From Anammoximicrobium sp964486845 (lineage in GTDB: Bacteria > Planctomycetota > Planctomycetia > Pirellulales > Pirellulaceae): DNA of 64,000 nucleotides. This document shows, piece by piece, positions 24,218-32,170 of the stretch; position 1 is the first letter of the stretch; every line of letters begins with the position of its first letter. The stretch lies in NCBI GenBank assembly GCA_964486845.1, contig CAZAQY010000004.1, positions 31,530 through 95,529 on the forward strand, in the 5' to 3' direction. The position numbers were made by a program, and so were the translations under genes. Under the pieces are notes generated by a model that saw only the letters and a program-made list of their open reading frames with translations, did not search any database and was not told the origin of the DNA.

Positions 24218-25273
24218 ATGAAGCAAGACGAGAAGCCGTTGCGGACGATTTCCAGCGTGGCTCCGATCCGGATCGCCGATTTCGGCGGGTGGACGGACAC
24301 GTGGTTTGCCAAGTTCGGCAGGGTGCTGAATATCGCCGTCCACCCGTTGGCCGAGGTGCAGATGCGGGTCTTTGCCCGCGGCAGCGACCGGCCGCCAGTG
24401 ACGATCTATGCGGAGAACTACGGCGAGCGGTACACGCTGGACAGCGTGGGCGGGACCTACGACCGGCATCCGCTGCTGGAGGCCGCCGTCGACTTTATGG
24501 GCCTGCCGCGAGAACTGGCCCTGGAGATCGACATCTTCAGTGAGGCTCCGGCCGGCGCCTCGACGGGCACCAGCGCGGCGGTCAGCGTGGCGTTGATCGG
24601 CGCACTGGACTTGCTGACCCCGGGCCGGCTCACCCCGCACGAGGTGGCCCACGCGGCGCACCGGATCGAGACCGAGCGGCTCAAGCAGCAGTGCGGGGTC
24701 CAGGACCAGCTGGCCTCGGCCTTTGGCGGGATCAATTTTATCGAGATCCTGGATTACCCGCGGGCGATCGTCAGCCCGCTGCGGCTGCCGCAGGTGGTCG
24801 AGTGGGAGTTGGAGGCGCGGCTGTCGCTGATTTTCCTCGGCCAATCGCACAGTTCGTCGAAGGTCCACGAGCTGGTGATTGCCGAACTGGAGGACGCCGG
24901 TCCGAACGCCGAGAAGCTGCGGCCGCTGAGGCAGATTCCCGTGCGCGCCCGGGATGCGTTGTACGCGGGCGATTTCGTCGAACTGGGCCGGACGATGATC
25001 GACAATACCGAAGCCCAGGCCCAGTTGCACCCGGACCTGGTGAGCCCCACGCACCAGGCGGTGATCGGGGTGGCGCGGGAGCACGGCGCGCTGGGCTGGA
25101 AAGTCAACGGCGCGGGGGGCGACGGCGGGTCGGTCACGATCCTGGGCGGTCCCAAGGCGGCGGCCAACCGAGAAATGCTGCGCGCGATCGCCACCCAGGT
25201 TCCGGCGACCCGGAGCATCCCGATCCATCTTAGTCCCCAGGGGGTGCGCGTGTGGGAGATGGGGGAGAGATGA
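24218..25273 (+). CDS. GHMP-family sugar kinase (heptose-7-phosphate kinase-like)
   Basis: A 351-residue GHMP kinase. Motif 1 is RISSVAPIRIADFGGWTD-like (PIRIADFGGWTDT), the ATP-binding motif 2 is PAGASTGTSAAVSVALIGA (a variant of the usual GLGSS loop) and motif 3 is KVNGAGGDGGSVTIL. The closest type is the D-glycero-D-manno-heptose 7-phosphate kinase (HddA) group, which phosphorylates a sugar at C1 for cell-surface nucleotide sugars. The position behind polysaccharide export genes fits this, but the substrate is inferred. The translation start lacks a ribosome site because a CTGACCCC repeat abuts the ATG. Confidence 0.85.
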   Translation: MKQDEKPLRTISSVAPIRIADFGGWTDTWFAKFGRVLNIAVHPLAEVQMRVFARGSDRPPVTIYAENYGERYTLDSVGGTYDRHPLLEAAVDFMGLPRELALEIDIFSEAPAGASTGTSAAVSVALIGALDLLTPGRLTPHEVAHAAHRIETERLKQQCGVQDQLASAFGGINFIEILDYPRAIVSPLRLPQVVEWELEARLSLIFLGQSHSSSKVHELVIAELEDAGPNAEKLRPLRQIPVRARDALYAGDFVELGRTMIDNTEAQAQLHPDLVSPTHQAVIGVAREHGALGWKVNGAGGDGGSVTILGGPKAAANREMLRAIATQVPATRSIPIHLSPQGVRVWEMGER

Positions 25274-25348
25274 AAGGGAAAGGGGGAAGGGTGAAGGATT
25301 TCAGATTAAGGAGACAGCGAATGCGTTTTCCGAAATTTCTCGAAATGC

Positions 25349-25984
25349 TCACAGCGACAGCAGGGCGGTCAGCTGTTGCTGGTTGGCCAGGCCGACGTGC
25401 TGGGCGACGGCTTTGCCGTCTTTGAAGACTTTCAGGTGCGGGATGCCCTTGACGCCGTAGCGGATCGCCAATTCCGGACTGTCGTCGATGTTCACTTTGA
25501 CGATCCTGGCGTCCGGAGTCTGGTAGGCGAGTTGATCCAGCAGCGGCGCGAGTTTCTTGCACGGCCCGCACCAGTCGGCGTAGAAGTCGACGAGCACCGG
25601 CACGTCGGATTGCAGGACTTCGGCGTCAAACGTTGCCGTCTTGACGTGTCCCACGGTCCGCGGCAGAACGGACGTGTCGGACACCACGATGCTGGCGGGC
25701 TCAGCCGCCGGTTCGGATTTCGAACCCGCCAGAGTCGCTGGAGGGGGTTCCAGGTGGAAGTCCGCAGGGGGCCAGTCGCCCGCGACCGGGTCTGGAATCT
25801 GCGGGCCGAAGGCCGTTTGGCCGTCGGGCGCGAGCGGCGGGGTCAGCGCCGTAGGCGGCGGTGGCAGCGCGGCGGCGGTTGATTCGAGGGGAGTTCTATT
25901 CACATTCGAGCAACCGGCGCCGGCGGCGGAGAACACCGCTGCGAGGCTCAAGATGATTACAGGTGTTACAGGCTTCCTGGTCAT
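25349..25984 (-). CDS. Thioredoxin-domain lipoprotein
   Basis: A 211-residue protein with a lipobox (AGAGC, Cys25), a Pro/Ala-rich linker (about 30-110) and a C-terminal thioredoxin domain (115-211) with the active site WCGPC (Cys139, Cys142) and cis-proline in KGIPHLKVF. It is expected on the outer face of the inner membrane or in the periplasm, acting as a disulfide reductase or isomerase. ATG 25984 has AAGGAG 6 nt upstream. No cytochrome-maturation genes are next to it. Confidence 0.88.
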   Translation of the reverse strand: MTRKPVTPVIILSLAAVFSAAGAGCSNVNRTPLESTAAALPPPPTALTPPLAPDGQTAFGPQIPDPVAGDWPPADFHLEPPPATLAGSKSEPAAEPASIVVSDTSVLPRTVGHVKTATFDAEVLQSDVPVLVDFYADWCGPCKKLAPLLDQLAYQTPDARIVKVNIDDSPELAIRYGVKGIPHLKVFKDGKAVAQHVGLANQQQLTALLSL

Positions 25985-26076
25985 GAACGACTCCTTGAGG
26001 CACAAGTTCGTGGCGTTTTGTCCCGCACGCCGGCGAACTGTTATTCTCCAAATTCTTGTTTTCCTGCGCTTGTTTT

Positions 26077-26222
26077 GAAGTGCGGCGCCTTGTCGCCGCT
26101 TTGGCTCGATGGCGACGCAACAGCCGGCGGTTTGTGTTCCGGTGCCGTGCTGTGTCTCCTGAACCCAACCAGCCGCCACGCTCCAGGCCGCTGTCCAAAG
26201 CGGTGACAAGGCACCGCACTCC
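26077..26222. repeat. Inverted pair of 28-bp palindromes, MITE-like unit of 146 bp
   Basis: A GAAGTGCGGCGCC element (26077-26104) faces an inverted relative (26195-26222, GGAGTGCGGTGCC on the minus strand). Each end is itself a hairpin with a CCTTGT loop. The 90 bp between them has no gene. The right end is identical over 28 nt to the single copy at 51987-52014. Confidence 0.8.
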
Positions 26223-26334
26223 GAAACTCGGCAGCGACAGAGCGGTTTCAGGGACTGATCCGGGACGCGGGCGGAAGGTTACAGATTTGGGCGCTGGGAG
26301 GCGAGAGGGATTTGATGCATGCGGTGCTGGCATC

Positions 26335-26775
26335 TCAGCCGAACAGTTGCCACTGGCCGACGGCCTGGAAGGCGTTTTGGAAGTGCTCGATGGCCGGTTC
26401 CCGGCGGTCGTCGGCCCAGGTGACGGCCACCACGTCGAAGCGGGCGGGGTACTCCAGCAGGCTGTGGCGTTTCAGATAGGTTAGCGCCAGGCGGGTCAAG
26501 CGTCGCTGCTTGTCCTCGTCCACCGCTTCGGCCGGATGTCCGGCATCGTGCGAGCGGCGAGTTTTGACTTCGACAAACACCACGGTGCGGCCGTCGACGG
26601 CCACCAGGTCGATCTCGCCCAATCGCATGCGGTCGGACCGGGCGACAATCAGGTAGCCCTTCTTTTTCAGAAAGCGGGCCGCCGCCGCTTCGCCGCGCCG
26701 GCCCAGCGATTTGGCTTGAGGCCAGAATCGCGGCAGGAACTGGACGAGACCCTGAAACCAGCGGACGGGACTCAT
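26335..26775 (-). CDS. yraN: YraN/UPF0102 family nuclease-fold protein
   Basis: A 146-residue protein of the UPF0102 family with an endonuclease-like fold. Visible motifs are GRRGEAAAARFLKKKGY, the active-site-like GEIDLVAVDG and VFVEVKTRRS (E-x-K), then RLTRLALTYLKRH. The family's role is not firmly known; a Holliday-junction-nuclease-like fold suggests DNA processing. ATG 26775 is preferred because GGAG lies 9 nt before it; a TTG at 26790 is less likely. It follows deoC by 37 bp on the same strand. Confidence 0.88.
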   Translation of the reverse strand: MSPVRWFQGLVQFLPRFWPQAKSLGRRGEAAAARFLKKKGYLIVARSDRMRLGEIDLVAVDGRTVVFVEVKTRRSHDAGHPAEAVDEDKQRRLTRLALTYLKRHSLLEYPARFDVVAVTWADDRREPAIEHFQNAFQAVGQWQLFG

Positions 26776-26812
26776 ACGCACTCGCTCCAAATCCGCAGTT
26801 GCCCGCCCCCCA

Positions 26813-27502
26813 TCACCCGCCTTGTCCCAGCAGCCGTTTGCACTCGTCCAGCATATCCACGGTTCGCGTGGCGCCGCAGCGCGTGACGCCCGCTGCGCGG
26901 ACTTCCAGCAGCGCGGCGAAGGTGCGGATCCCGCCGGCCGCCTTCACCTGGACGTGCGGCGGCGCGTGCCGGCGCATCAGACGCAGGTCGTCCAGCGTCG
27001 CGCCGCCGGTGCCGAACCCGGTCGACGTCTTGACCCAGTCGGCATTCACCTCGCCGCAGATCTGGCACAGGCGAATCTTGTGCTCGTCCTGCAGGTAGCA
27101 GTTCTCGAAGATCACTTTCACTTTGGCCCCGGCCCCATGAGCCCGCTCGACGACGGCCTCGATATCGCGGCGCACATAGTCCCAGTCGCCGCTGAGGACC
27201 TTGCCCACGTTCACGACCATGTCCAACTCGATGCCGCCGTCGGCCAGCGCCTGTTCGGCTTCGGCCAGCTTGACGGCCGTGGCATTTCCGCCGTGCGGGA
27301 ATCCGATCACCGTGCTGGGCGCGACGGTGCTGCCGGCCAACAGTCCGGCGCAGCGGCGGAGATAGTACGGCTTGATGCAGACCGAAGCGAGGTTGTACCG
27401 CAGGGCGATGCCGCAGCCCTCCTCCAACTCGGCGTCCGTCAACACCGGGTTCAGCAGCGAGTGGTCGATCATCTTGGCGATCTGTTCGTAGGTGTAGTCC
27501 AT
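26813..27502 (-). CDS. deoC: Deoxyribose-phosphate aldolase
   Basis: A 229-residue class I aldolase that splits 2-deoxyribose 5-phosphate into glyceraldehyde 3-phosphate and acetaldehyde. The Schiff-base lysine is Lys158 in DWVKTSTGFG, and the second conserved lysine is Lys187 in QVKAAGGIRT. IDHSLLNP and GFPHGGN are also typical. GGAG lies 6 nt before the ATG. Length is normal. It may supply catabolism of deoxynucleosides; no phosphopentomutase or nucleoside phosphorylase is next to it. A truncated ROK kinase gene lies upstream on the same strand. Confidence 0.93.
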   Translation of the reverse strand: MDYTYEQIAKMIDHSLLNPVLTDAELEEGCGIALRYNLASVCIKPYYLRRCAGLLAGSTVAPSTVIGFPHGGNATAVKLAEAEQALADGGIELDMVVNVGKVLSGDWDYVRRDIEAVVERAHGAGAKVKVIFENCYLQDEHKIRLCQICGEVNADWVKTSTGFGTGGATLDDLRLMRRHAPPHVQVKAAGGIRTFAALLEVRAAGVTRCGATRTVDMLDECKRLLGQGG

Positions 27503-27516
27503 GAGTGGCTCCGCTT

Positions 27517-27581
27517 GGGTCAGGGGACAGGGGGCAGGAGTCAGGAGTCAGGGGGCAGGAGTCAGGGGGCAGGGGGCAAAT
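27517..27581. repeat. GTCAGGGG/GCAGGAGTCAG minisatellite
   Basis: Irregular tandem repeats of CAGGGG, GGCAGGAGTCAG and related words, on the opposite strand to the CTGACCCC repeat at 24190. It lies between deoC and the broken 3' end of the ROK gene. Confidence 0.75.
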
Positions 27582-28006
27582 TTGAGATTTGAAATTTCAG
27601 TAGTTCCAAGTTGCCTCGTATTGGCATGACGCCCGCGGCCAAACATCATTTCGCCCAAGGTCGCCGTGCGGACGTCGTTCAGCGGGTGGACCCGGCAGCC
27701 GGCCTCGGCGGCCAACATGTCCCAGATGGGGACATCGCGCCAGTTGGTTGGAAAGTTGGGCAGGAACATGGTCTTGCCCGCTTTCAGGTCCAACAATCCG
27801 GGCACGCCGACACCGCAGGCGACCGGCGGTGCTCCGGCGGCTGCGGCCAGTTCGTGGACCAGCTGGCCCATGCGCGCCAGGACGCGCTGCGGACCTTCGT
27901 GCGACAGGGTCGGCATGCTGCGTTCGGCCAGGATCCGGCCGTCCGTTGCGGCAATGGCGGCCTGCGTGGTGGCGCCGCCGAGGTCCAATCCAACGTACAT
28001 GTCCAT
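27548..28006 (-). pseudogene. ROK-family sugar kinase, truncated after the N-terminal half
   Basis: The first 130 residues are a normal ROK kinase: VGLDLGGATTQAAIAATDG (ATP-binding), CGVGVPGLLD, LPNFPTNW and the catalytic aspartate in HPLNDVRTATLGEMMFGRG. After GRGRHANT (near 27615) the family sequence stops and the frame runs through repeat-derived DNA to a stop at 27548. The glycine-rich second ATP loop and the zinc motif of the C-terminal half are missing, so no active kinase (normally about 300-320 residues) can be made. The 5' end and start are intact. The lost part ends where low-complexity repeats begin, suggesting a deletion linked to the repeats. Confidence 0.8.
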
Positions 28007-28121
28007 GACGGGTGCCTCCCTGGGGTGCCGGCGTTGAGCTACGATTGCCCGATTCCTTGTTTTCCCGAGCGCGTTTTGAACAGGAGGGAACAGAGATAAC
28101 AGTCCCGATCTTGTCTGCCAT

Positions 28122-28209
28122 CATCACGCGGAGCGTGATGGCTACGCTGCGATCATCACGCGGAGCGTGATGGCTACGCTGCCATCATCACGCGGAGCGT
28201 GATGGCTAC
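28122..28209. repeat. Three tandem REP-like palindromes, 32-bp period
   Basis: Copies at 28122, 28154 and 28186. The core CATCACGCGGAGCGTGATG is an almost perfect palindrome followed by GCTAC, and the spacers are 8 nt and near-identical. All are in the same orientation (GTAG on the minus strand). This is too regular, and the spacers too short, for a CRISPR array. Confidence 0.92.
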
Positions 28210-28250
28210 TGAGGATTCACCGATCTTTGATACCTTATCCCGTTGCGGCG

Positions 28251-29123
28251 TCAAGGGCGGGCGCTGGGAAACACAACGTTCAGCTGTCGATCGCGTTGGA
28301 TATGCTCTTCCTGCCAGCGGATGGCGTGCCCCTCGAACATTTCCGGCGTCAGCCGGAAGAACCGTCCGATTTGGGCCAGCGTGGTCTTGGACTGCTCCTG
28401 ATCGCGCTGGCTGACATGGGCCGAGATGACCAGCAGGAAGTAGGGGCCGCGGTCGGGCACGCGCAGCTGGAAGCGGCCCTCCGGGTCCGTGCGCGCGTAG
28501 TCGCCGCCGAGACCGCGGATGGTCTGCAGCCCGGCATGGTTTTCGTCGGGCGGCGTGTCCTGGGGCCGCAGCCCGACGGTTTCCACCTTCTGCTCCGGCC
28601 GCAGATCTCGCGGCACGACGATCACGGCGGCACCGTCGTCCGGCACGGTCTGGCCCGTCGCCCGTTCGATCGCCACCACACCGGAGATCAGGCAGGTCTG
28701 CGGCCCCGCGTTTTCCAGCGGGGACGTGGGGGAACATCCTCGCCCGACCAGAATTCCCACGAGCAGACTCATCACAGCCACGACTCCCAGCAGCGCACCC
28801 TGCGCGTACAGGATGCTGCGCGGAACGGCGACTTTGTCCGGATCCAGCGACGCTTGAAACCCGGCCAGCGACGAACTCTCATCGTCATCCGCGGCGTAGA
28901 CCAGTTCGGCCTCGGAATCGTAGACCAGGAATTCCGCCAGCGGATCGCCCTGCGCCGGCTGGGCGGGCGCCGCCGCTTGCGCCGGCCTGTCGGCCACCTC
29001 CCGCGGAGGCTCCGGGACCGTCAGCGCCTGCTGGCACTTCGGGCATTTCGCCCGCGATCCGGCCTTGCGCGAGCTGACGCTCAGACGCGCTCCGCAATGC
29101 TCACAGGCAAACTTGATAGGCAT
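28251..29123 (-). CDS. Zinc-ribbon membrane protein, unknown function
   Basis: A 290-residue protein. A zinc ribbon with Cys7, Cys10, Cys27 and Cys30 (ACEHCGARL, AKCPKCQQ) is followed by a Pro/Ala-rich linker, a single membrane helix at about 104-127 (GALLGVVAVMSLLVGILVG) and a C-terminal domain with carboxypeptidase-regulatory-like beta structure (SGVVAIERATGQTVPDDGA, TDPEGRFQLRVPDRGPY). The topology puts the ribbon in the cytoplasm and the beta domain outside. Such ribbon-anchor proteins are common in planctomycetes, with no known function. Confidence 0.65.
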   Translation of the reverse strand: MPIKFACEHCGARLSVSSRKAGSRAKCPKCQQALTVPEPPREVADRPAQAAAPAQPAQGDPLAEFLVYDSEAELVYAADDDESSSLAGFQASLDPDKVAVPRSILYAQGALLGVVAVMSLLVGILVGRGCSPTSPLENAGPQTCLISGVVAIERATGQTVPDDGAAVIVVPRDLRPEQKVETVGLRPQDTPPDENHAGLQTIRGLGGDYARTDPEGRFQLRVPDRGPYFLLVISAHVSQRDQEQSKTTLAQIGRFFRLTPEMFEGHAIRWQEEHIQRDRQLNVVFPSARP

Positions 29124-29172
29124 GTTCGTCGCGTGTTTCCGATCCAGACGCTTGGCGGGGCGCCGTCCACCA

Positions 29173-29418
29173 TCACTCGTCGCCGGTGTCCGGGGTGTCG
29201 TCGTCGCGGAGTGCCTTCAGTCCCAGAACGCACAGCAAGAGGAGCATATCGGTGACGGCCAGCACCAGCACGCCGGCTGCGATCCAGCGCAGGACCCGCG
29301 CCCCAGCCTCGTCCTGCATCGCCTGCGTCAGCGCAGCAGCGCCCATCAGCACCGCAAACGCAAAGACCATCAGCGGCAGGGCGAACACCAAAGTCGTCAA
29401 AACGCGTCGAGGAATCAA
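29173..29418 (-). CDS. Small two-helix membrane protein
   Basis: An 81-residue protein with two membrane helices (LTTLVFALPLMVFAFAVLMG and VLRWIAAGVLVLAVTDMLLL) and an acidic tail. The chosen start is TTG 29418, with AGGAG 6 nt before it; an upstream TTG at 29454 in the same frame lacks this. It lies 49 bp downstream of the zinc-ribbon gene on the same strand. No family was recognised. Confidence 0.55.
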   Translation of the reverse strand: MIPRRVLTTLVFALPLMVFAFAVLMGAAALTQAMQDEAGARVLRWIAAGVLVLAVTDMLLLLCVLGLKALRDDDTPDTGDE

Positions 29419-29584
29419 TGGGGGCTCCTGCGGGCGCGAGGTTGTCTGCAGCAAAGGACTTAACCGGCTGCGCCGGGATCTGAAATCCTAATCTTCCACC
29501 GAATCCTATAGGCTAGATTTTGAGGATTAGGGCACGGGGTGTCAATCCATGGCAGGGGTCGATGCCAGTACCGGAGAGACCGGG

Positions 29585-29643
29585 CATCGTAGGCGTGTCG
29601 CTCCGCGCCACGATTCCGCTCGCGGAGCGAGCGGTCTACGATG
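29585..29643. repeat. Facing pair of GTAG-headed palindromes
   Basis: CATCGTAG at 29585-29592 and CTACGATG at 29636-29643 are exact reverse complements, and TCGCTCCGCG/CGCGGAGCGA inside them pair as well. This is the BIME layout: two REP-like heads facing outward. It lies in the 360-bp region upstream of the NHL gene, where no gene is seen. Confidence 0.75.
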
Positions 29644-29782
29644 GGGACTCGACATGCGGGGAACCAGGGCGTATTCTGGTCCGAGAGATGAACGCCGTCG
29701 CCCGGTGCGAGTTGGCGACTACTATCTCTTGTCGAATAAATACTGAGATTCGCATTTGAAAACCGCCAATAGGAGTCTACCC

Positions 29783-30787
29783 GTGATTGCACGAACCCTG
29801 CAAATGGTTGTGACGGCCATTGGAATCGCGGCGCTCATGGCCGCCATTGCAGCCGGCGCTCGGGCCGGCCAGCCGAATTACCCGCCGCAGCCGACCGTGA
29901 TCGAGTACACGGTCGATCCGGCCTGGCCGAAGCGTCCCGACGAATTCGGGCCGCGGGCCGCCGTGCCGGGGGTCGCCGTCGACCGCGAGGATCGCATCTG
30001 GTGCCTGGAACGTTGTCGCGTCCCGGTGCAGGTGTACACCAGCGGCGGCGAGTTGGTCACGAGCTGGGGACAAGACCAATTTAAAAGCCCGCACAGCGTA
30101 CGGTTCGACAGCCAGGGAAACGTTTGGATCACGGATCACTCGGCCCACGTGGTCAAGAAGTTCACGCCCGAGGGCCGGTTGCTGCTGACGCTGGGCACGC
30201 CGGGCCAACCGGGAGAAGACGAGACGCATTTCAACGGTCCGACGGATACGGCGATGACTCCCGCGGGCGACGTGTTCATCAGCGACGGCTACGGCAATCG
30301 CCGCGTGGTGCATTTCGACGCGCAGGGCAAGTTCGTCAAGGCGTGGGGCCGGTACGGCAGCGGATCGGGCCAGTTCTGCCTGCCGCACCAGATCGTCGTC
30401 GATTCCCGCGGCACGTTGTACGTGGCCGACCGCAATGCCGGCCGGATCCACTTGTTTGATCAACAGGGCAAGGCGCTCGGCGAGTGGAACCACTTGATCA
30501 TGCCGTGGGGTCTGTGCATCACCGCCGGCGACGAGATCTGGGCTTGCGGTTCCTCGCCCCAGTCCTGGTACCGCGATGGCAGCTATCCGCCTCCCAAGGA
30601 TGCGATCTTCCTGCGGTTTGCGACCGATGGCCGAGTGCGGCAAGTGTGGACCGTGCCGGTCGGCCAGGACGGCCAGGAGCAGCCGGGCCAGTGCAACTGG
30701 CTGCACGCCGTCGCCGTCGACTCGCAGGGCAACCTGTATGCCGGGGACATCAACGGCAAACGCATCCAGAAATTCGTCCGCAATTGA
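29783..30787 (+). CDS. Secreted NHL-repeat beta-propeller protein
   Basis: A 334-residue protein with a signal peptide (MVVTAIGIAALMAAIAAGARA) and six NHL-like blades, e.g. SPHSVRFDSQGNVWITDHS, GPTDTAMTPAGDVFISDGYGN and LPHQIVVDSRGTLYVADRNAGR (all typical). The fold resembles peptidyl-alpha-hydroxyglycine lyases and other ligand-binding propellers. Start is GTG 29783 with AGGAG 7 nt upstream, preferred over an in-frame TTG at 29756 without one. It is followed by an exported Gfo/Idh gene. Function unknown; a lyase or binding role is possible. Confidence 0.82.
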   Translation: MIARTLQMVVTAIGIAALMAAIAAGARAGQPNYPPQPTVIEYTVDPAWPKRPDEFGPRAAVPGVAVDREDRIWCLERCRVPVQVYTSGGELVTSWGQDQFKSPHSVRFDSQGNVWITDHSAHVVKKFTPEGRLLLTLGTPGQPGEDETHFNGPTDTAMTPAGDVFISDGYGNRRVVHFDAQGKFVKAWGRYGSGSGQFCLPHQIVVDSRGTLYVADRNAGRIHLFDQQGKALGEWNHLIMPWGLCITAGDEIWACGSSPQSWYRDGSYPPPKDAIFLRFATDGRVRQVWTVPVGQDGQEQPGQCNWLHAVAVDSQGNLYAGDINGKRIQKFVRN

Positions 30788-30900
30788 CAAGACTCAGTTA
30801 CATCAGGCCGCTGTTGTTGGGTCCCGGCGGCCGCGAAGACAGGCATGGACCCGTGAACCGTCACTGACGTTGTAACCACTCATTGAGGAGTCCTCAGCCC

Positions 30901-32151
30901 ATGAACGCGAACTGCAACCGCCGCAATTTCCTGAAGGCCACCGCCCTCGGCGCTACGGCCATGTCCCTGTCCGCCCGCAGCTACGGGCGGATTATGAACG
31001 CCAACGAGCGCATCCGGCTCGCCCAGATCGGCTGCGGCGGCCGCGGCATCCGCGCGCACATGATGGGCGTCCACAAACACGACAAGGATCAGAACGTCGA
31101 GTACGTCGCCGTGTCCGACCCGTGGCGCGTCGCGCGGGAAGAAGCTGCGGCGTTCTGCAAGGAGTGGTACGGCGCCGAGGCGAAGAAGTTCGTCAGCTAT
31201 CGCGACATCATGGCCCTGAACGACGTGGACGCCGTGCTCATCGCGTCGCCCGACCATCATCACGCCATCCAACTGGAAGCCGCTGCCAAGGTCAAGAAGC
31301 ACGTTTATGTCGAAAAGCCGATGGCTCGCAACGTGCCGGAACTGCTCCGTGCGGTCGACGCGGTCAAGGCCGCCGGGATCGTCGTGCAGGTCGGCACGCA
31401 AATCCGCAGTCTGCCCACCAGCACCGGCTGCCGCGAGCTGTGGAAATCGGGCATTCTGGGCAAGGCCTCGCGGATCGAGCAGTGCCGCAACGGCGAGCGG
31501 CCCTACTGGTACGGCTTCCTCAAGGACATCAAGAAGGAAGACATCGACTGGAACGAGTTCCTGATGGACGCCCCCAAGCGGCCGTTCGATCCCGGCGTCT
31601 ACTCCGGCTGGTACGGCTACCTCGACTACACCGACGGACCGGTGGCCAACCTGGGGTGCCACTTCATCGACCTGTACAACTACATCGCCGGCCTGCAGTT
31701 CCCGACCAGTTGCGTGTGCAACGGCGGCGTGTTCACGTGGAAGGACGAGCACAACTTTACCTGCCCGGACCACGTCGAGGCGTTGTGGGTGTATCCCGAG
31801 GGCCTGATGGTCGCCTACTCGAGCAACTTCGGCAACGGCGGCGGCAACCGGCACCGGTACTTCTGCGAGAAGGGCCAACTGATCCTCGACAACTGGAGCA
31901 TCCCGACCTACAGTGCCGAAGGCGGTCCGAAGCGCGACGGCAGCATCCGCGGCGTGGTCGAGGTGAAAGCCATCGAGACGCCGGACCATTTCCTCGACTG
32001 GCTGCAATGCCTGAGAAGCGGCAAGCCGACGCGGGCCCCGATCGAAGCCGGCTACCAGCACTCGGTGGCCTGTTTGATGGCGGTGGAATCGTTCCGCTCC
32101 GGCCGCCGCACAACCTACGATCACACCACGCGCACCATCAACGCCAGTTAG
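30901..32151 (+). CDS. Tat-exported Gfo/Idh/MocA oxidoreductase
   Basis: A 416-residue protein with a Tat signal (CNRRNFLKATALGATAMSL). Cofactor motif RLAQIGCGGRGIRAHMMG (about 38-55), LIASPDHHHAIQLE and catalytic VEKPMARN are intact. The C-terminal domain shows DWNEFLMDAPKRPFDPG and GPVANLGCHFIDLYNY, the signature of the large exported planctomycete group. GAGGAG precedes ATG 30901. It lies 19 bp before the PQQ/methyltransferase gene, so the two are probably co-transcribed and may act on the same substrate outside the cytoplasm. Confidence 0.9.
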   Translation: MNANCNRRNFLKATALGATAMSLSARSYGRIMNANERIRLAQIGCGGRGIRAHMMGVHKHDKDQNVEYVAVSDPWRVAREEAAAFCKEWYGAEAKKFVSYRDIMALNDVDAVLIASPDHHHAIQLEAAAKVKKHVYVEKPMARNVPELLRAVDAVKAAGIVVQVGTQIRSLPTSTGCRELWKSGILGKASRIEQCRNGERPYWYGFLKDIKKEDIDWNEFLMDAPKRPFDPGVYSGWYGYLDYTDGPVANLGCHFIDLYNYIAGLQFPTSCVCNGGVFTWKDEHNFTCPDHVEALWVYPEGLMVAYSSNFGNGGGNRHRYFCEKGQLILDNWSIPTYSAEGGPKRDGSIRGVVEVKAIETPDHFLDWLQCLRSGKPTRAPIEAGYQHSVACLMAVESFRSGRRTTYDHTTRTINAS

Positions 32152-32170
32152 CATCGTTCGAGGAAACGAA

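Noticed and set aside
28122..28209. Possible CRISPR array
   Set aside because: Repeats are palindromes 32 bp apart with identical 8-nt spacers; no variable spacers and no cas genes.
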